A stretch of DNA of 64,000 bases from positions 299,859 to 363,858 of the forward strand of contig NZ_LODL01000019.1 in NCBI RefSeq assembly GCF_001551835.1, in the 5' to 3' direction. The translations under genes and the position numbers were made by a program. Below, piece after piece: positions 26,426 through 37,903 of this stretch (position 1 is its first letter; every line of letters begins with the position of its first letter). This DNA comes from Dechloromonas denitrificans. GTDB lineage: Bacteria; Pseudomonadota; Gammaproteobacteria; Burkholderiales; Rhodocyclaceae. The notes under the pieces are model-generated. The model was not told the DNA's origin. It did no database searches and saw only the letters and a program-made list of their open reading frames with translations.

Positions 26426-27910
26426 TTATTGAATCTTGCTGATGGCGACGTGACGCAGCAGGTCGGTGACCGAAGCGTGCATGACTTCCGTGAAAGGCTG
26501 CGGGTAGAGACCCATCCACAGGGTGGCGATGGCCAGCACGCCAAGAATGGCGAACTCGCGCTTGTTGATGTCAGACAGTTCTTCGACGTGGTGATTGCCT
26601 ACGTCGCCGAAGACTACCCGCTTGTACATCCACAGCGAGTAGGCAGCACCGATGATCATCGCGCTGGCGGCGGCAAAGGCGACCCAGAAGTTGAACTTGA
26701 CGGCGCCGAGGATGACCATGAACTCGCCGACGAAGCCGGAGGTGGCCGGCAAACCGGAATTGGCCATGGTAAACAGCATGAACAGGGCGGCAAACTTCGG
26801 CATCTTGTTGACCACACCACCGTAATCGGCAATCTGGCGGCTATGCACCCGGTCGTACATGACGCCGATACAGAAGAACATGGCGCCGGAGACGAAACCG
26901 TGCGAAACCATCTGGACCAGCGCGCCTTCGATGCCCATCGGGCTGAACATGAAGAAACCGAGCGTCACGAAACCCATGTGGGCGATCGATGAGTAGGCCA
27001 CCAGTTTCTTCATGTCCTCCTGAACCAGGGCGACAAAACCGATATAGACCACTGCAATCAGCGACAGGGCAAGCACCAGGCTGGACAACTCATGCGAAGC
27101 ATCCGGCAGGATCGGCAGCGAAAACCGCAGGAAACCGTAGGCACCCAGCTTCAGGGCAATGGCAGCCAGCACGATCGAACCGCCGGTCGGTGCTTCGACG
27201 TGAGCATCCGGCAACCAGGTATGCACCGGCCACATCGGCACCTTGACGGCGAAGGCGATCAGGAACGCCAGGAACAGCCAGATCTGGGCACCGAGCGCGA
27301 TCGGCAGTTTGTGCCATTCGAGAATGGAGAAGCTGCCACCGGACTGGATGAACAGATACATCAGGGCCAGCAGGAAGAGCAGCGAGCCGAACAACGTGTA
27401 AAGGAAGAACTTGAAGGCCGCGTAAACCCGGCTCGGGCCGCCCCAGACACCGATGATCAAGTACAGCGGGATCAGCGAAGCCTCGAAGAAAACGTAGAAC
27501 AGAACGCCGTCGAGCGAGGTGAAAATGCCATTCATCAGGCCGGACATGATCAGGAAGGCTGCGTTGTACTGGGCAACCTTATTCTGGATCACTTCCCAGC
27601 CAGCCGCCACCACGATAATGGTGATGAAGGCGTTGAGCACGACGAAGAGCATGGAGATGCCATCGACGCCCAGGTGATAGTTGATGTTGAAACGGGGAAT
27701 CCAGGTCTTCAGTTCGACGAACTGCATGCCGCCATTGGCGATATCAAAACCAGTCCACAACGGAATCGTCACCAGAAAGGCGGCGATGGCACCAAACAGG
27801 GCAAGCATCCGGGCCAGCGGGGCATTCCGGTCGGAACCGGTCGCCAGCACGAAAAAGCCGGCGACGATCGGAATCCAGATGGCGAAAGATAGCAGCGGGT
27901 AAGTCGACAT
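26426..27910 (-). CDS. nuoM: NADH:quinone oxidoreductase subunit M
   Basis: 494 residues, one of three antiporter-like membrane subunits (L, M, N) of Complex I. The family segment FAVKVPMWPVHTWLPDAHVEAPT with its essential charged residues is intact, as is the helix pair around EASLIPLYLIIGVWGG. It starts 33 nt after the nuoL stop. It is an integral inner-membrane protein whose role is proton translocation coupled to NADH oxidation. Confidence 0.97.
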   Translation of the reverse strand: MSTYPLLSFAIWIPIVAGFFVLATGSDRNAPLARMLALFGAIAAFLVTIPLWTGFDIANGGMQFVELKTWIPRFNINYHLGVDGISMLFVVLNAFITIIVVAAGWEVIQNKVAQYNAAFLIMSGLMNGIFTSLDGVLFYVFFEASLIPLYLIIGVWGGPSRVYAAFKFFLYTLFGSLLFLLALMYLFIQSGGSFSILEWHKLPIALGAQIWLFLAFLIAFAVKVPMWPVHTWLPDAHVEAPTGGSIVLAAIALKLGAYGFLRFSLPILPDASHELSSLVLALSLIAVVYIGFVALVQEDMKKLVAYSSIAHMGFVTLGFFMFSPMGIEGALVQMVSHGFVSGAMFFCIGVMYDRVHSRQIADYGGVVNKMPKFAALFMLFTMANSGLPATSGFVGEFMVILGAVKFNFWVAFAAASAMIIGAAYSLWMYKRVVFGDVGNHHVEELSDINKREFAILGVLAIATLWMGLYPQPFTEVMHASVTDLLRHVAISKIQ

Positions 27911-27943
27911 GTTATTCCTTGCTTTTCTGCGAACTATTCACGG

Positions 27944-29980
27944 CTAGGCGCGGTTGATCCACAGGGTCATCAGCACAAAGACGCCGATGATCATGGTGAA
28001 AGCGTAGTGATAGACGTAACCTGTCTGGAACAGACGGGTTATTGAAGAGATCCAGCCCACAAGCTTGGCCGAGCCATTGACGATGAAGCCGTCGATGACC
28101 GCGACGTCGCCGCCGCGCCACAGGGCTTTACCTAAAAGACGGGCGCCGCCGGCGAAGACCACATCGTTGAACTTGTCGAAGTAGTACTTGTTCTCCAGCA
28201 AGGTGTGGATGGCCGAGAAACGACGCTGGATGGCTGCCGGAATGTCCGGACGCTTCATGTAGAAGAACCAGGACAGCACCACACCGGACAGCGCCAGGAT
28301 GAACGGCAGCGAGGTCAGGGAGTGGACCCCCATGGCCGCCGCGCTGTGGAACTCTTCCTTGAGATGTTCCATGGCCGGATGGGCGTGATGATCGATATGG
28401 ATGACGCCATCGAAATAATTGCCGTACAGCATCGGTTCGATCGCGATGTAACCGATCAGCAGCGACGGAATGGCCAGCAGAACCAGCGGCAACCAGACGA
28501 CCCACGGGGTTTCGTGGGGCTTCTGGCCGGGAGCCAGGCCATGATGGTGGTCGTGCGAGGTCTCTTCGTCGTCGTGATCGCCTTCGTGCTCGTGGTGGTG
28601 CGCATCGTCAGCCTTGCCGAAACGCTCTTCGCCGTGGAAAACGAGGAAGTACATGCGGAAGGAGTAGAAGGCAGTGACGAAAACACCGGCGAGTACCGAG
28701 AAGTAGGCAAAACCGGAACCCGGAATATGGGACAGGCCGACCGCCTCGATGATCGAGTCCTTGGAATAGAAACCGGACAGGAACGGGGTACCGATCAGGG
28801 CCAGCGAACCGACCAGCGAGGTGATCCAGGTGATCGGCATGTATTTACGCAGTCCGCCCATATTACGGATGTCCTGATCGTGGTGCATGCCAATGATTAC
28901 CGAGCCAGCAGCAAGGAATAGCAAAGCCTTAAAGAAGGCATGCGTCATCAGGTGGAAGATGGCGACCGAATACGCCGAGGCACCAAGAGCAACCGTCATG
29001 TAACCAAGCTGGGACAGCGTCGAATAGGCGACAACGCGTTTGATGTCGTTCTGAATGATGCCAAGGAAGCCCATGAACAGTGCAGTGATAGCACCGATAA
29101 CTAGCACGAAGGACAGTGCAGTGGTGGACAGTTCGAACAGCGGCGACATGCGCGACACCATGAAGATACCTGCGGTCACCATGGTCGCCGCGTGAATCAG
29201 TGCGGAAATCGGGGTCGGGCCTTCCATCGAATCCGGCAGCCAGACATGCAACGGCACCTGGGCCGATTTACCCATCGCACCGATGAACAGGCAGATACAG
29301 GTGACCGTCATCAGCGACCAGTCAGCAGCACCCCAGATATTGATCGTGGTGGCGGCCAGTTCCGGTGCCTTCTCAAAGACGGTTTTGTAATCCAGCGAAC
29401 CGAAGTGGGCCAGGACCAGACCGATACCCAGAATGAAACCGAAGTCGCCAACGCGATTGACCAGGAAGGCCTTCATGTTGGCAAAGATGGCGGTCGGACG
29501 GGTATACCAGAAGCCGATCAGCAGGTAGGAAACCAGACCGACAGCCTCCCAGCCGAAGAATAGCTGCATGAAGTTGTTGCTCATCACCAGCATCAGCATG
29601 GAGAAGGTAAACAACGAGATGTAGCTGAAGAAGCGGTTGTAGCCCGGGTCTTCCTGCATGTAGCCGATCGTGTAGATATGTACCATCAGCGACACGAAGG
29701 TGACGACCAGCATCATCGTGGTAGTCAGCGTGTCGATCAGGAAACCGACTTCGAAGCGATAGTCACCGCTGGTCAGCCAGGTGTACACCGTGCCGTTGTA
29801 GACATGACCGGCCTGCACATCCTTGAAGATGATCACGGAGGCGATAAAGGCGGTAGCGACCCCGGCGATGGTCACGGTATGGGCCAGCCAGCGCGGAATG
29901 ACCCGGCAGAACAGGCCGGCGACCATTGCCCCAAATAATGGTGCAAGGGGAACGAGAAGGTAAAGTTTCTGCATTTCCAT
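27944..29980 (-). CDS. nuoL: NADH:quinone oxidoreductase subunit L
   Basis: 678 residues, the longest antiporter-like subunit. The motif GKSAQVPLHVWLPDSMEGPTPISALIH is split by the core lysine helix as in the family. The C-terminal part carries the long lateral helix. A His/Asp-rich cytoplasm- or periplasm-facing loop (HHHEHEGDHDDEETSHDHHH, about residues 455-475) is unusual in composition and could bind metal. ATG 29980 begins 2 nt after the nuoK stop; a second in-frame ATG lies 6 nt on. Confidence 0.97.
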   Translation of the reverse strand: MEMQKLYLLVPLAPLFGAMVAGLFCRVIPRWLAHTVTIAGVATAFIASVIIFKDVQAGHVYNGTVYTWLTSGDYRFEVGFLIDTLTTTMMLVVTFVSLMVHIYTIGYMQEDPGYNRFFSYISLFTFSMLMLVMSNNFMQLFFGWEAVGLVSYLLIGFWYTRPTAIFANMKAFLVNRVGDFGFILGIGLVLAHFGSLDYKTVFEKAPELAATTINIWGAADWSLMTVTCICLFIGAMGKSAQVPLHVWLPDSMEGPTPISALIHAATMVTAGIFMVSRMSPLFELSTTALSFVLVIGAITALFMGFLGIIQNDIKRVVAYSTLSQLGYMTVALGASAYSVAIFHLMTHAFFKALLFLAAGSVIIGMHHDQDIRNMGGLRKYMPITWITSLVGSLALIGTPFLSGFYSKDSIIEAVGLSHIPGSGFAYFSVLAGVFVTAFYSFRMYFLVFHGEERFGKADDAHHHEHEGDHDDEETSHDHHHGLAPGQKPHETPWVVWLPLVLLAIPSLLIGYIAIEPMLYGNYFDGVIHIDHHAHPAMEHLKEEFHSAAAMGVHSLTSLPFILALSGVVLSWFFYMKRPDIPAAIQRRFSAIHTLLENKYYFDKFNDVVFAGGARLLGKALWRGGDVAVIDGFIVNGSAKLVGWISSITRLFQTGYVYHYAFTMIIGVFVLMTLWINRA

Positions 29981-29982
29981 GG

Positions 29983-30294
29983 TTAACCCTTCAGGCTGTC
30001 CAGGTCATCCACATGGATGCTCTTGAGATTGCGGAACAGCACGATCAGTATGGCAAGGCCAATGGCCGATTCGGCAGCGGCGACGGTCAGAATGAAAAAG
30101 ACGAAGATCTGACCGGACAAGTCCTGCAAGTAGTGCGAAAAGGCCACGAAATTCATGTTGACCGCAAGCAGCATCAACTCGATGGCCATCAGCAGCACCA
30201 GCAGGTTCTTCCGGTTAAGGAAGATGCCGACGATACTGATCGCAAACAGAATGGCGCCCAGAATCAGGAAATGCGAAAGTGACAGAGTTAGCAT
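29983..30294 (-). CDS. nuoK: NADH:quinone oxidoreductase subunit K
   Basis: 103 residues with three transmembrane helices. The conserved glutamates lie in [14 protein letters not shown] and the helix [14 protein letters not shown], which are part of the proton channel. It is a small membrane subunit homologous to MrpC. It is placed between nuoJ and nuoL with short gaps (14 and 2 nt), as in other bacteria. Confidence 0.97.
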   Translation of the reverse strand: MLTLSLSHFLILGAILFAISIVGIFLNRKNLLVLLMAIELMLLAVNMNFVAFSHYLQDLSGQIFVFFILTVAAAESAIGLAILIVLFRNLKSIHVDDLDSLKG

Positions 30295-30308
30295 AGTCTT
30301 CCCGGGGT

Positions 30309-30908
30309 TCAGTCTTTTTCAACCGGCATCTGCAGAACGCGGACGCGATCCTTCGCCTTGACGAAGACCTGCTGATTCGGGTTGGTGTACTTGGTCTTCT
30401 TGGGACCACGGTAAGTAAGAACAATCGCCGCAATCATGCCGACCAGCAACACGATGGATGCGAGTTCAAACGGATAGACGTAATCGCTGAACATCAGCGC
30501 ACCAATACTCTTGGTATTGGAAATACCAGCCGGCACGAGGGCCTCTGCGGCCGGCACCTGGAAGTACTTGCTGCCGAGCACCAGGCCCATCTCCAAAACC
30601 ATCAGCAGGCCGAGAATCGCTCCCAGCGGCAGGTAGTTCCAGAAGCCCTGGCGAATGCGATCCATATTGATGTCGAGCATCATGACCACGAAGAGGAATA
30701 GAACCATCACCGCGCCGACATAAACCAGAATGATGGCGATGGCCAGAAACTCGGCTTGCAGCAGGGACCAGATGCCGCCACAGGTGAAGAAGGCGAGGAT
30801 CAGGTGCAGCGCGGCGTGAACCGGATTGCGCGCAGTAATGACGCGCAGGCTGGCGACGATCAGAATCGCCGACAGGAAGAAAAAGACCAATGTCTGAAAA
30901 TCCATCAC
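30309..30908 (-). CDS. nuoJ: NADH:quinone oxidoreductase subunit J
   Basis: 199 residues with five predicted membrane helices. The third helix [22 protein letters not shown] contains the conserved pi-bulge tyrosine-valine-glycine segment that links the quinone site to the membrane arm. The C-terminus is charged and cytoplasmic. The start is one of two adjacent ATG codons, 9 nt after the nuoI stop. Confidence 0.97.
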   Translation of the reverse strand: MMDFQTLVFFFLSAILIVASLRVITARNPVHAALHLILAFFTCGGIWSLLQAEFLAIAIILVYVGAVMVLFLFVVMMLDINMDRIRQGFWNYLPLGAILGLLMVLEMGLVLGSKYFQVPAAEALVPAGISNTKSIGALMFSDYVYPFELASIVLLVGMIAAIVLTYRGPKKTKYTNPNQQVFVKAKDRVRVLQMPVEKD

Positions 30909-30917
30909 TTGTACCCG

Positions 30918-31406
30918 TTATCGGTAAGAGGCATCGAGTTCGCGGTCCTTGGCAATCTGCTCTTCGTAGCGGTCGCCGTTGGCCAGCAACATTTGCTTCG
31001 TGTAGTACAGATCGCCACGCTTCTCGCCGTGGTATTCGAAAATGCGGGTTTCAACCACCGCATCGACCGGACAGGCTTCTTCGCAGAAACCGCAAAAAAT
31101 GCACTTGGTCAGATCGATGTCATAGCGCGTCGTACGGCGCGAGCCATCATCACGCGGCTCTGCTTCGATGGTGATTGCCATCGCCGGGCAGATCGCTTCA
31201 CACAGTTTGCAGGCGATGCAGCGCTCTTCCCCGTTCGGGTAGCGACGCAAGGCGTGCAGACCACGAAAGCGGAAGCTCTGCGGCGTCTTTTCCTCGGGAT
31301 ACTGAACGGTAATCTTGCGGGCAAAGAAATACTTGCCGGTCACCGCCATGCCTTTCAACAACTCCTTGAGGAGGAGGCTGTTGAAGATTTCCTTCATCGA
31401 ACCCAT
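30918..31406 (-). CDS. nuoI: NADH:quinone oxidoreductase subunit I
   Basis: 162 residues, a soluble subunit carrying clusters N6a and N6b. Two canonical 4Fe-4S motifs are visible: [12 protein letters not shown] and [12 protein letters not shown]. The N-terminal amphipathic helix ([20 protein letters not shown]) lies on the membrane surface. It passes electrons from NuoG toward NuoB. It follows nuoH after 10 nt. Confidence 0.98.
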   Translation of the reverse strand: MGSMKEIFNSLLLKELLKGMAVTGKYFFARKITVQYPEEKTPQSFRFRGLHALRRYPNGEERCIACKLCEAICPAMAITIEAEPRDDGSRRTTRYDIDLTKCIFCGFCEEACPVDAVVETRIFEYHGEKRGDLYYTKQMLLANGDRYEEQIAKDRELDASYR

Positions 31407-31416
31407 GAGTCTCTCC

Positions 31417-32466
31417 TCAATTCCAGATATTCAGCGGGGACATCATCCAGACCCCGACGACGACAAGCCAGATCAGACAAACCGGCACAAACACCTTCCA
31501 ACCAAGACGCATCAGCTGGTCATAACGATAACGCGGGAAAGTGGCACGGAACCAGAGGAACAGGAACAGGATGGCCGCAACCTTGGCGAACAGCCAGAGG
31601 ATGCCGTCCGGCAGGAAGCCAACCGGTGACAGCCACCCACCCAAGAACATGATCGAAGTCAGCGTGGACACCAGGATCATGTTGCCGTATTCGGCCAGGA
31701 AGAACACCGCGAAGGCCATCCCGGAATATTCGACGTGGAAGCCGGCGACGATTTCGGATTCACCTTCGCAGACGTCAAACGGCGCGCGGTTGGTTTCAGC
31801 CACACCGGCAATCAGGTAGACCAGAAACATCGGCAGCAGCGGCAGCCAGTTCCACGACAGGAAGCTCAGCCCCCAACTGGCGAAGCGACCTTGATCCTGG
31901 GCATGCACGATATCGACCAGGTTGAGGCTGTTCGACACCATCAGCACGCAGATCAGCGCGAAGCCCATCGAGATTTCGTAGGACACCATCTGCGCAGCGG
32001 CGCGCATGGCTCCGAGGAAGGCGTACTTGGAGTTCGAGGCCCAACCGGACAGGATGATGCCGTATACGCCCATCGAGGTGATCGCCATGATGTAGAGCAG
32101 GCTGGCGTCGATGTTGGCCAGCACCAGTGTCTCGTTGAACGGCACCACCGCCCAGGCGGCCAGTGCCGGCGCGATGGCCAGCATCGGGGCGATGATGAAG
32201 ATCGCCTTGTTGGCGCCGCTTGGCACCACGATTTCCTTCATCAACAGCTTCAGGCCGTCGGCGATCGGCTGGATCAGACCCCACGGGCCAACCCGGTTCG
32301 GACCGATCCGCACCTGCATATAACCGATTACCTTACGTTCGGCCCAGGTCAGATAGGCAATGCTCAGCATTAGTGGCGCGACGATGAGGACAATTTTGAG
32401 CAGCGTCCACACGGCCGGCCAGATACCGCCGAAAATTCCCTGACCGAAGTTCATCAGTGCGTCCAT
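31417..32466 (-). CDS. nuoH: NADH:quinone oxidoreductase subunit H
   Basis: 349 residues, about eight membrane helices. Family signatures [20 protein letters not shown] and [20 protein letters not shown] are intact; these form the quinone channel and its acidic E-channel. It joins the membrane and peripheral arms. Its ATG is directly adjacent to the nuoG stop. Confidence 0.98.
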   Translation of the reverse strand: MDALMNFGQGIFGGIWPAVWTLLKIVLIVAPLMLSIAYLTWAERKVIGYMQVRIGPNRVGPWGLIQPIADGLKLLMKEIVVPSGANKAIFIIAPMLAIAPALAAWAVVPFNETLVLANIDASLLYIMAITSMGVYGIILSGWASNSKYAFLGAMRAAAQMVSYEISMGFALICVLMVSNSLNLVDIVHAQDQGRFASWGLSFLSWNWLPLLPMFLVYLIAGVAETNRAPFDVCEGESEIVAGFHVEYSGMAFAVFFLAEYGNMILVSTLTSIMFLGGWLSPVGFLPDGILWLFAKVAAILFLFLWFRATFPRYRYDQLMRLGWKVFVPVCLIWLVVVGVWMMSPLNIWN

Positions 32467-34797
32467 TTATGCACGCTCCACAGAAATCTGACCGAACATG
32501 TCGCCCAGTGCGGCAGTGCTGGCATGTGCCGCGGCGACGCGAACACAACCAACCGGCACGTTATTGTCGGCCTGGGCGACCAGAACAGCTTCACCCTGCC
32601 CCTGTTTGACGCGAACCTGCGCACCGCCAGCCAGACCGAGTTGAGCCAGCGTCTGTTCGCTGATCCGTGCCATCGGCGCCTTGGCATCGACGGTCTGTTG
32701 CAGAGCCGGCGAACGACGCGCCATGGCATCGGCAAAGTTGATCGGCACATCGGCGATGCGCTGCAGGCCATCGACCGTACCCGGCAGGGCAATTGCCACG
32801 CCGTTCAGGCCATTGTCCAGACTGCCGACAAACTCGGCCCCTTTGCCCAGCACTTCATCACGCACCGCTTCGCTGGATTCGTAGCCGAAACCGTCAAGAT
32901 TCAGCACATTGCCCAGTACGCGCAGGATCTTCCAGGCCGGACGGGCTTCACCGCGCGCCTTGACGACACCGTTGAAGCTCTGCACGCGCCCTTCGATGTT
33001 GATAAAAGTACCGGCTGTTTCGGTAAAGGGTGCAATCGGCAGCATCACGTCGGCGTATTCCAGCGCCGGCGCATGCTTGAAGGCTGACATGTAGATCACC
33101 AAGCTGGCTTGCTTCAGGGCGCCAAGCACCAGTTGCGGGTTGGCGCAGTCGAACTCGGGTTCGACCCCCATCAGCACGTAAGCCTTGCGCGGCTGCTCGA
33201 ACATCTGGCGGGCATTGGCACCGGAAGGCAGCGCCCAGCCGGCGTGACCGCCGAGGGTATTGGCGCCTTCGCCGAGGAAGCCGACGCTGGCGTTGGTCAA
33301 TTTGCCGAGTTCGAGGGCCAGTGCATGCAATTGAGTCGCGGCGGCCGACTGGGTGGCCACGTTGCCGAGGAAAATGGCGCGCTTGTCGCCATCGACCAAG
33401 CTTTGGGCAATCGCCCTGGCGCTATCGCAGACGGCAACCGATTCGAGGCCGACCGGAGCGGCGACGCCCTTGATTTCGGCAGCAGCCTTGACCACGGCAG
33501 CCAGCGTCTGGGCCAGTTGCGAGGGCGCGACGGTAAGTTTGGCATGCAGGCTGATCAGTTGATCGTCACCCGCCACGGAGAGCAGGCTGACCTTGGTATA
33601 TTTCTTGGCGGCCTGGCGCAGGCGCTGAGCCAGCAGCGGGTGATCCTTGCGCAGAAAAGAGCCGATGACCAAGGCGGCGTCGAGATCCTTGATCTCGGCC
33701 AGCTTGAGGCCCAGCCACGGCGTGCCGGCCCGTTTGAAATCGGTGCCGAAATCGCTCTGGCGCGGCCGAAAATCGACATTGCCGCTGCCCAGACCCTTCA
33801 TGACCTTGCCGAGCAGGAACAGCTCTTCCAGCGTCGAACTCGGTGCAGCCAGCGCAGCCAGGGCGTCACCGCCGTTGTCGCGGGCAACATCCTTCAGACC
33901 GTGCGCGACGTAGTCGAGCGCCACGTTCCAGTCGACTTCCTTCCACTCCCCCCCCTGCTTGACCATCGGCTTGGTCAGCCGTTCGTCGGAATTCAGAGCC
34001 TGGTAGGAGAAACGTTCCTTGTCGGAAATCCAGCACTCATTGACGTCTTCGTTCTCGCGCGGCAGCACGCGCATCACGTTGTCGTGCTTGACCTGAACAA
34101 CCAGGTTGGCGCCGACCGAATCGTGCGGGCTAACGGACTTGCGGCGCTGCAGTTCCCAGGAACGGGCGGTGTACCGGAAGGGCTTGGATGTCAGCGCGCC
34201 AACCGGGCACAGGTCGATCATATTGCCCGACAATTCGGAGTCGACCGTACGACCGAGGAAGGTGGTGATCTCGGAATGCATGTTGCGGTTGGCCATGCCG
34301 AGTTCCATGATGCCGGAGATTTCCTGGCCGAAGCGCACGCAACGGGTGCAGTGAATGCAACGGCTCATCTCTTCCATCGAGATCAGCGGGCCGACATTCT
34401 TATGGAAGACGACATGCTTTTCTTCGGTATAGCGGCTCTTCATCGGGCCGTAACCGACCGACATGTCCTGTAGCTGGCACTCGCCGCCCTGATCGCAGAT
34501 CGGGCAATCGAGCGGGTGGTTGATGAGCAGGAATTCCATCACCCCCTTCTGCGCCTTGACGGCCAGTTCGGAGTGGGTGAATACCTTCATGCCGTTGGTC
34601 ACCGGCGTTGCGCAAGCGGGCAACGGCTTCGGCGCCTTTTCCACCTGCACCAGACACATCCGGCAGTTGGCGGCAATCGAGAGTTTCTTGTGGTAGCAGA
34701 AATGCGGGATGTACACGCCAACCTGCTGCGCGGCATCCATCACCGTGCTGCCGTCGGGTACTTGCGCTTTCTTGCCGTCGATTTCGATTTCTAGCAT
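32467..34797 (-). CDS. nuoG: NADH:quinone oxidoreductase subunit G
   Basis: 776 residues. The N-terminus holds a 2Fe-2S domain (PHFCYHKKLSIAANCRMC), a His-Cys 4Fe-4S site (HPLDCPICDQGGEC) and a further cluster motif (CIHCTRCVRFGQE). The remainder is the molybdopterin-oxidoreductase-like fold that lacks cofactor function in Complex I. It is the iron-sulphur backbone of the peripheral arm. It starts 51 nt after nuoF. HoxU, encoded earlier in the window, is its shorter homologue. Confidence 0.97.
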   Translation of the reverse strand: MLEIEIDGKKAQVPDGSTVMDAAQQVGVYIPHFCYHKKLSIAANCRMCLVQVEKAPKPLPACATPVTNGMKVFTHSELAVKAQKGVMEFLLINHPLDCPICDQGGECQLQDMSVGYGPMKSRYTEEKHVVFHKNVGPLISMEEMSRCIHCTRCVRFGQEISGIMELGMANRNMHSEITTFLGRTVDSELSGNMIDLCPVGALTSKPFRYTARSWELQRRKSVSPHDSVGANLVVQVKHDNVMRVLPRENEDVNECWISDKERFSYQALNSDERLTKPMVKQGGEWKEVDWNVALDYVAHGLKDVARDNGGDALAALAAPSSTLEELFLLGKVMKGLGSGNVDFRPRQSDFGTDFKRAGTPWLGLKLAEIKDLDAALVIGSFLRKDHPLLAQRLRQAAKKYTKVSLLSVAGDDQLISLHAKLTVAPSQLAQTLAAVVKAAAEIKGVAAPVGLESVAVCDSARAIAQSLVDGDKRAIFLGNVATQSAAATQLHALALELGKLTNASVGFLGEGANTLGGHAGWALPSGANARQMFEQPRKAYVLMGVEPEFDCANPQLVLGALKQASLVIYMSAFKHAPALEYADVMLPIAPFTETAGTFINIEGRVQSFNGVVKARGEARPAWKILRVLGNVLNLDGFGYESSEAVRDEVLGKGAEFVGSLDNGLNGVAIALPGTVDGLQRIADVPINFADAMARRSPALQQTVDAKAPMARISEQTLAQLGLAGGAQVRVKQGQGEAVLVAQADNNVPVGCVRVAAAHASTAALGDMFGQISVERA

Positions 34798-34848
34798 GTC
34801 GCTACCTTGTAGCCAGTTCTTTCGTATCTATCGCTTGGAAGGTTTCGT

Positions 34849-36177
34849 TCAGGCCTGAACCTTGTGGAAACCACTGCCCGCCCATTGCACATCCTTGGGA
34901 ACGAGACAGGTCTTGTGTTCGATGTGGTACTCGAATTCGCTGCCGAAGTGCTTGAGGAAGCTCTGCACCGGAAACGCGGCGGCGTCGCCGAGCGCGCAGA
35001 TGGTGCGACCGGCAATATTGCCCAGCACGCTGTTCAGCAGATCGATATCCTCGGGCTTGCCCTGGCCGTTTTCGATGCGATGCACCACCTTGTACATCCA
35101 GGCCGTGCCTTCGCGGCAGGGCGTGCATTGGCCGCAGGATTCTTCGTAGTAGAAGAAGGACAGACGCTCCAACGCCTTGACCATGCACACCGTCTCGTCC
35201 ATGACGATGACCGCACCGGAACCGAGCATGGAGCCGCCCTTGCTGATCGAATCGTAATCCATGGTGCAATCCATGATCACGTCAGCCCGCATAACCGGCG
35301 CGGACGAACCGCCGGGGATAACTGCCTTCAATTTACGACCGCCGCGCATGCCACCACACATTTCGAGCAGCGTGGCAAACGGGGTGCCAAGAGGAATTTC
35401 GTAGTTACCCGGACGATTGACATGGCCGGACACCGAAAAGAGCTTGGTGCCGCCGTTGTTCGGCTTGCCCAGGTTGAGGAACTCCTCGCCGCCCATCTTC
35501 AGAATGAAGGGGATAGAGGCGAAGGTTTCGGTATTGTTGATCGTCGTCGGCTTGCCGTACAGACCGAACGAGGCCGGGAACGGCGGCTTGAAGCGCGGCT
35601 GGCCCTTCTTGCCTTCGATCGATTCGAGCAGCGCGGTTTCTTCGCCACAGATATAGGCGCCGTAACCGTGGTGGGCAAACAGTTCAAAATTAAAACCGGA
35701 GCCAAGAATGTTCTGACCAATGAAACCGGCAGCACGAGCTTCGTCGAGCGCTTCTTCAAAACGCTTGTACTCCAGCCAGACTTCGCCGTGTACGTAGTTG
35801 TAACCGCGCGTTGCACCCATCGCGTAGGCGGCGATGGCCATCCCTTCAATGACCGCATGCGGGTTGTAGCGCATGATGTCGCGGTCTTTGAAGGTCCCCG
35901 GCTCCCCTTCGTCGGTATTGCAGACAACGTACTTGTCCCCCGGGAAGGAGCGCGGCATGAAAGACCATTTGAGACCGGTCGGAAAGCCGGCACCGCCACG
36001 ACCGCGCAGCACTGACTTCTTAACTTCGCCGATGACTTCTTCCTGGGAAATCTTGTTGCCCAGGATGCGCTTGAGCTGCTGATAGCCACCGCGCGCGACG
36101 TAATCCTTCAGGTGCCAGGTGTTATCACCATCAAGCCCCTCCATCAGGACGCCGTTGATCGAACCAAGCATGGCCAT
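34849..36177 (-). CDS. nuoF: NADH:quinone oxidoreductase subunit F
   Basis: 442 residues, the NADH- and FMN-binding subunit. [13 protein letters not shown] (NADH/FMN), [13 protein letters not shown] and the N3 cluster motif [12 protein letters not shown] are present. The start at 36177 overlaps the nuoE stop (TAATG), which suggests coupling; a frame extended 9 nt upstream is possible but would lie in nuoE. It is homologous to the C-terminal two thirds of HoxF. Confidence 0.97.
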   Translation of the reverse strand: MAMLGSINGVLMEGLDGDNTWHLKDYVARGGYQQLKRILGNKISQEEVIGEVKKSVLRGRGGAGFPTGLKWSFMPRSFPGDKYVVCNTDEGEPGTFKDRDIMRYNPHAVIEGMAIAAYAMGATRGYNYVHGEVWLEYKRFEEALDEARAAGFIGQNILGSGFNFELFAHHGYGAYICGEETALLESIEGKKGQPRFKPPFPASFGLYGKPTTINNTETFASIPFILKMGGEEFLNLGKPNNGGTKLFSVSGHVNRPGNYEIPLGTPFATLLEMCGGMRGGRKLKAVIPGGSSAPVMRADVIMDCTMDYDSISKGGSMLGSGAVIVMDETVCMVKALERLSFFYYEESCGQCTPCREGTAWMYKVVHRIENGQGKPEDIDLLNSVLGNIAGRTICALGDAAAFPVQSFLKHFGSEFEYHIEHKTCLVPKDVQWAGSGFHKVQA

Positions 36178-36650
36178 TATTTGCACTCCTCAAGCAGCTT
36201 GTCGATCTGTTCCGGATGCATGTGGCTGCACATTGAGCGGTTATTGACGATGAAGACCGGCGCGTCGCCGCAGGCCCCCATGCACTCACCTTCCTTCAGC
36301 GTGAATTTGCCGTCGGCGGTGGTTTCGCCATAGCCGATACCCAGCTTCTTCTGCACATATTCGCCGGCGTGATTGCCGCCGGACAAGGCGCACGGCAAAT
36401 TGGTACAGACCGTGATCTTGTACTTACCGACCGGCTTCAGGTCGTACATGTTGTAGAAGGAAGCCACCTCGTAGGCGGCCATCGGCGGCATGCCGAGGTA
36501 GTTGGCGACCGCTTCGATTGCTTCCGGCGGCAACCAGCCCTTTTCTTCCTGAGCGTGGGCGAGACAGGCCATCGACGCCGACTGCTTCTGCTCGGCGGGA
36601 TACTTGGCGACCTCGCGGTCGAATTTCTGGAGGGTTTCAGCGGAAAACAT
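36177..36650 (-). CDS. nuoE: NADH:quinone oxidoreductase subunit E
   Basis: 157 residues, thioredoxin-like fold with the off-path 2Fe-2S cluster N1a. The four cysteines are in CTNLPC and [11 protein letters not shown]. It sits at the NADH end of Complex I and meets NuoF. It overlaps the nuoD stop by 1 nt and the nuoF start by 1 nt. Confidence 0.97.
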   Translation of the reverse strand: MFSAETLQKFDREVAKYPAEQKQSASMACLAHAQEEKGWLPPEAIEAVANYLGMPPMAAYEVASFYNMYDLKPVGKYKITVCTNLPCALSGGNHAGEYVQKKLGIGYGETTADGKFTLKEGECMGACGDAPVFIVNNRSMCSHMHPEQIDKLLEECK

Positions 36651-37903
36651 CAGCGGTCGATCTCGCCAAAAACAATATCCTGGGAACCGATAATCGTAAC
36701 GACGTCGGCAAGCATGTGGCCGCGGGACATTTCGTCCATGCCGGCCAGGTGTACATAACCCGGTGCGCGAATCTTCATCCGGTAGGGCTTGTTGGCACCA
36801 TCGGAGATGAAGTAGATACCGAATTCACCCTTCGGGTGTTCAACAGCGGCATAGGCCTCGCCGGCCGGGACGTGTATACCTTCTGTAAAGAGCTTGAAGT
36901 GGTGAATCAGCTCTTCCATGTTGGTCTTCATGCCTTCGCGCGGCGGCGGCGCCACCTTGTGATTGTCGGTAATGACCGGACCGGGGTTCTTGCGCAGCCA
37001 AGCGATACACTGCTTGATGATGTTATTGGACTGGAGCATTTCCTCCATGCGGACCAGATAACGATCATAGCTGTCGCCATTGACGCCGACCGGCACGTCA
37101 AATTCGACCTTGTCGTAGGCAGCGTAAGGCTGCTTCTTGCGCAAGTCCCAGGCAATGCCCGAGCCGCGCAGCATGGCGCCGGTGAAGCCCATCTGCTTGG
37201 CGCGCTCCGGCGTCACCACGCCGACATTGACCAGACGCTGTTTCCAAATCCGGTTGTCGGTCAGCAGCGTGTGGTACTCGCTATGGTAGGTCGGAAAGCG
37301 GTTGGTGAAGTCTTCGAGAAAATCGAGCAGCGAACCGCTGCGATTTTCGTTCAACTCGCCGGCCTTCTTGGCGCTTGTCCAGGTCGACGCTTCGTATTGC
37401 GGCATGCGGTCCGGCAGGTCGCGGTAAACGCCACCCGGACGGTAATAAGCGGCATGCAGGCGCGCCCCGGAGACCGCCTCGTAGGCATCCATCAGGTCTT
37501 CGCGTTCGCGGAAGGTATACAGCGCCATGGTCATCGCACCGACGTCCAGCGCATGACAGCCGATCCACAACAAATGGTTGAGTATCCGGGTAATTTCATC
37601 GAACATCGTACGGATGTACTTGCCACGCTCAGGCACTTCAATACCGAGCAATTTCTCGGTAGCCAAGCAATAAGCATGTTCGTTGCACATCATCGACACG
37701 TAGTCGAGACGATCCATATAGGGAACGGATTGAACCCAAGTCCGGGTTTCAGCCAGTTTCTCGGTTGCACGGTGCAACAAACCGATGTGCGGATCGGCGC
37801 GCTGCACAACCTCACCATCCAGCTCAAGCACCAGGCGCAGAACACCGTGTGCCGCCGGATGCTGTGGACCGAAGTTCAGCGTAAAATTGCGGATGTCAGC
37901 CAT
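36650..37903 (-). CDS. nuoD: NADH:quinone oxidoreductase subunit D
   Basis: 417 residues, 49-kDa-type subunit that lines the quinone pocket and is evolutionarily related to the hydrogenase large subunit. [22 protein letters not shown] near the N-terminus and [18 protein letters not shown] mark the family. The ATG at 37903 overlaps the nuoC end by 8 nt; the longer frame inside nuoC is rejected. The nickel ligands of hydrogenases are absent, as expected. Confidence 0.97.
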   Translation of the reverse strand: MADIRNFTLNFGPQHPAAHGVLRLVLELDGEVVQRADPHIGLLHRATEKLAETRTWVQSVPYMDRLDYVSMMCNEHAYCLATEKLLGIEVPERGKYIRTMFDEITRILNHLLWIGCHALDVGAMTMALYTFREREDLMDAYEAVSGARLHAAYYRPGGVYRDLPDRMPQYEASTWTSAKKAGELNENRSGSLLDFLEDFTNRFPTYHSEYHTLLTDNRIWKQRLVNVGVVTPERAKQMGFTGAMLRGSGIAWDLRKKQPYAAYDKVEFDVPVGVNGDSYDRYLVRMEEMLQSNNIIKQCIAWLRKNPGPVITDNHKVAPPPREGMKTNMEELIHHFKLFTEGIHVPAGEAYAAVEHPKGEFGIYFISDGANKPYRMKIRAPGYVHLAGMDEMSRGHMLADVVTIIGSQDIVFGEIDR

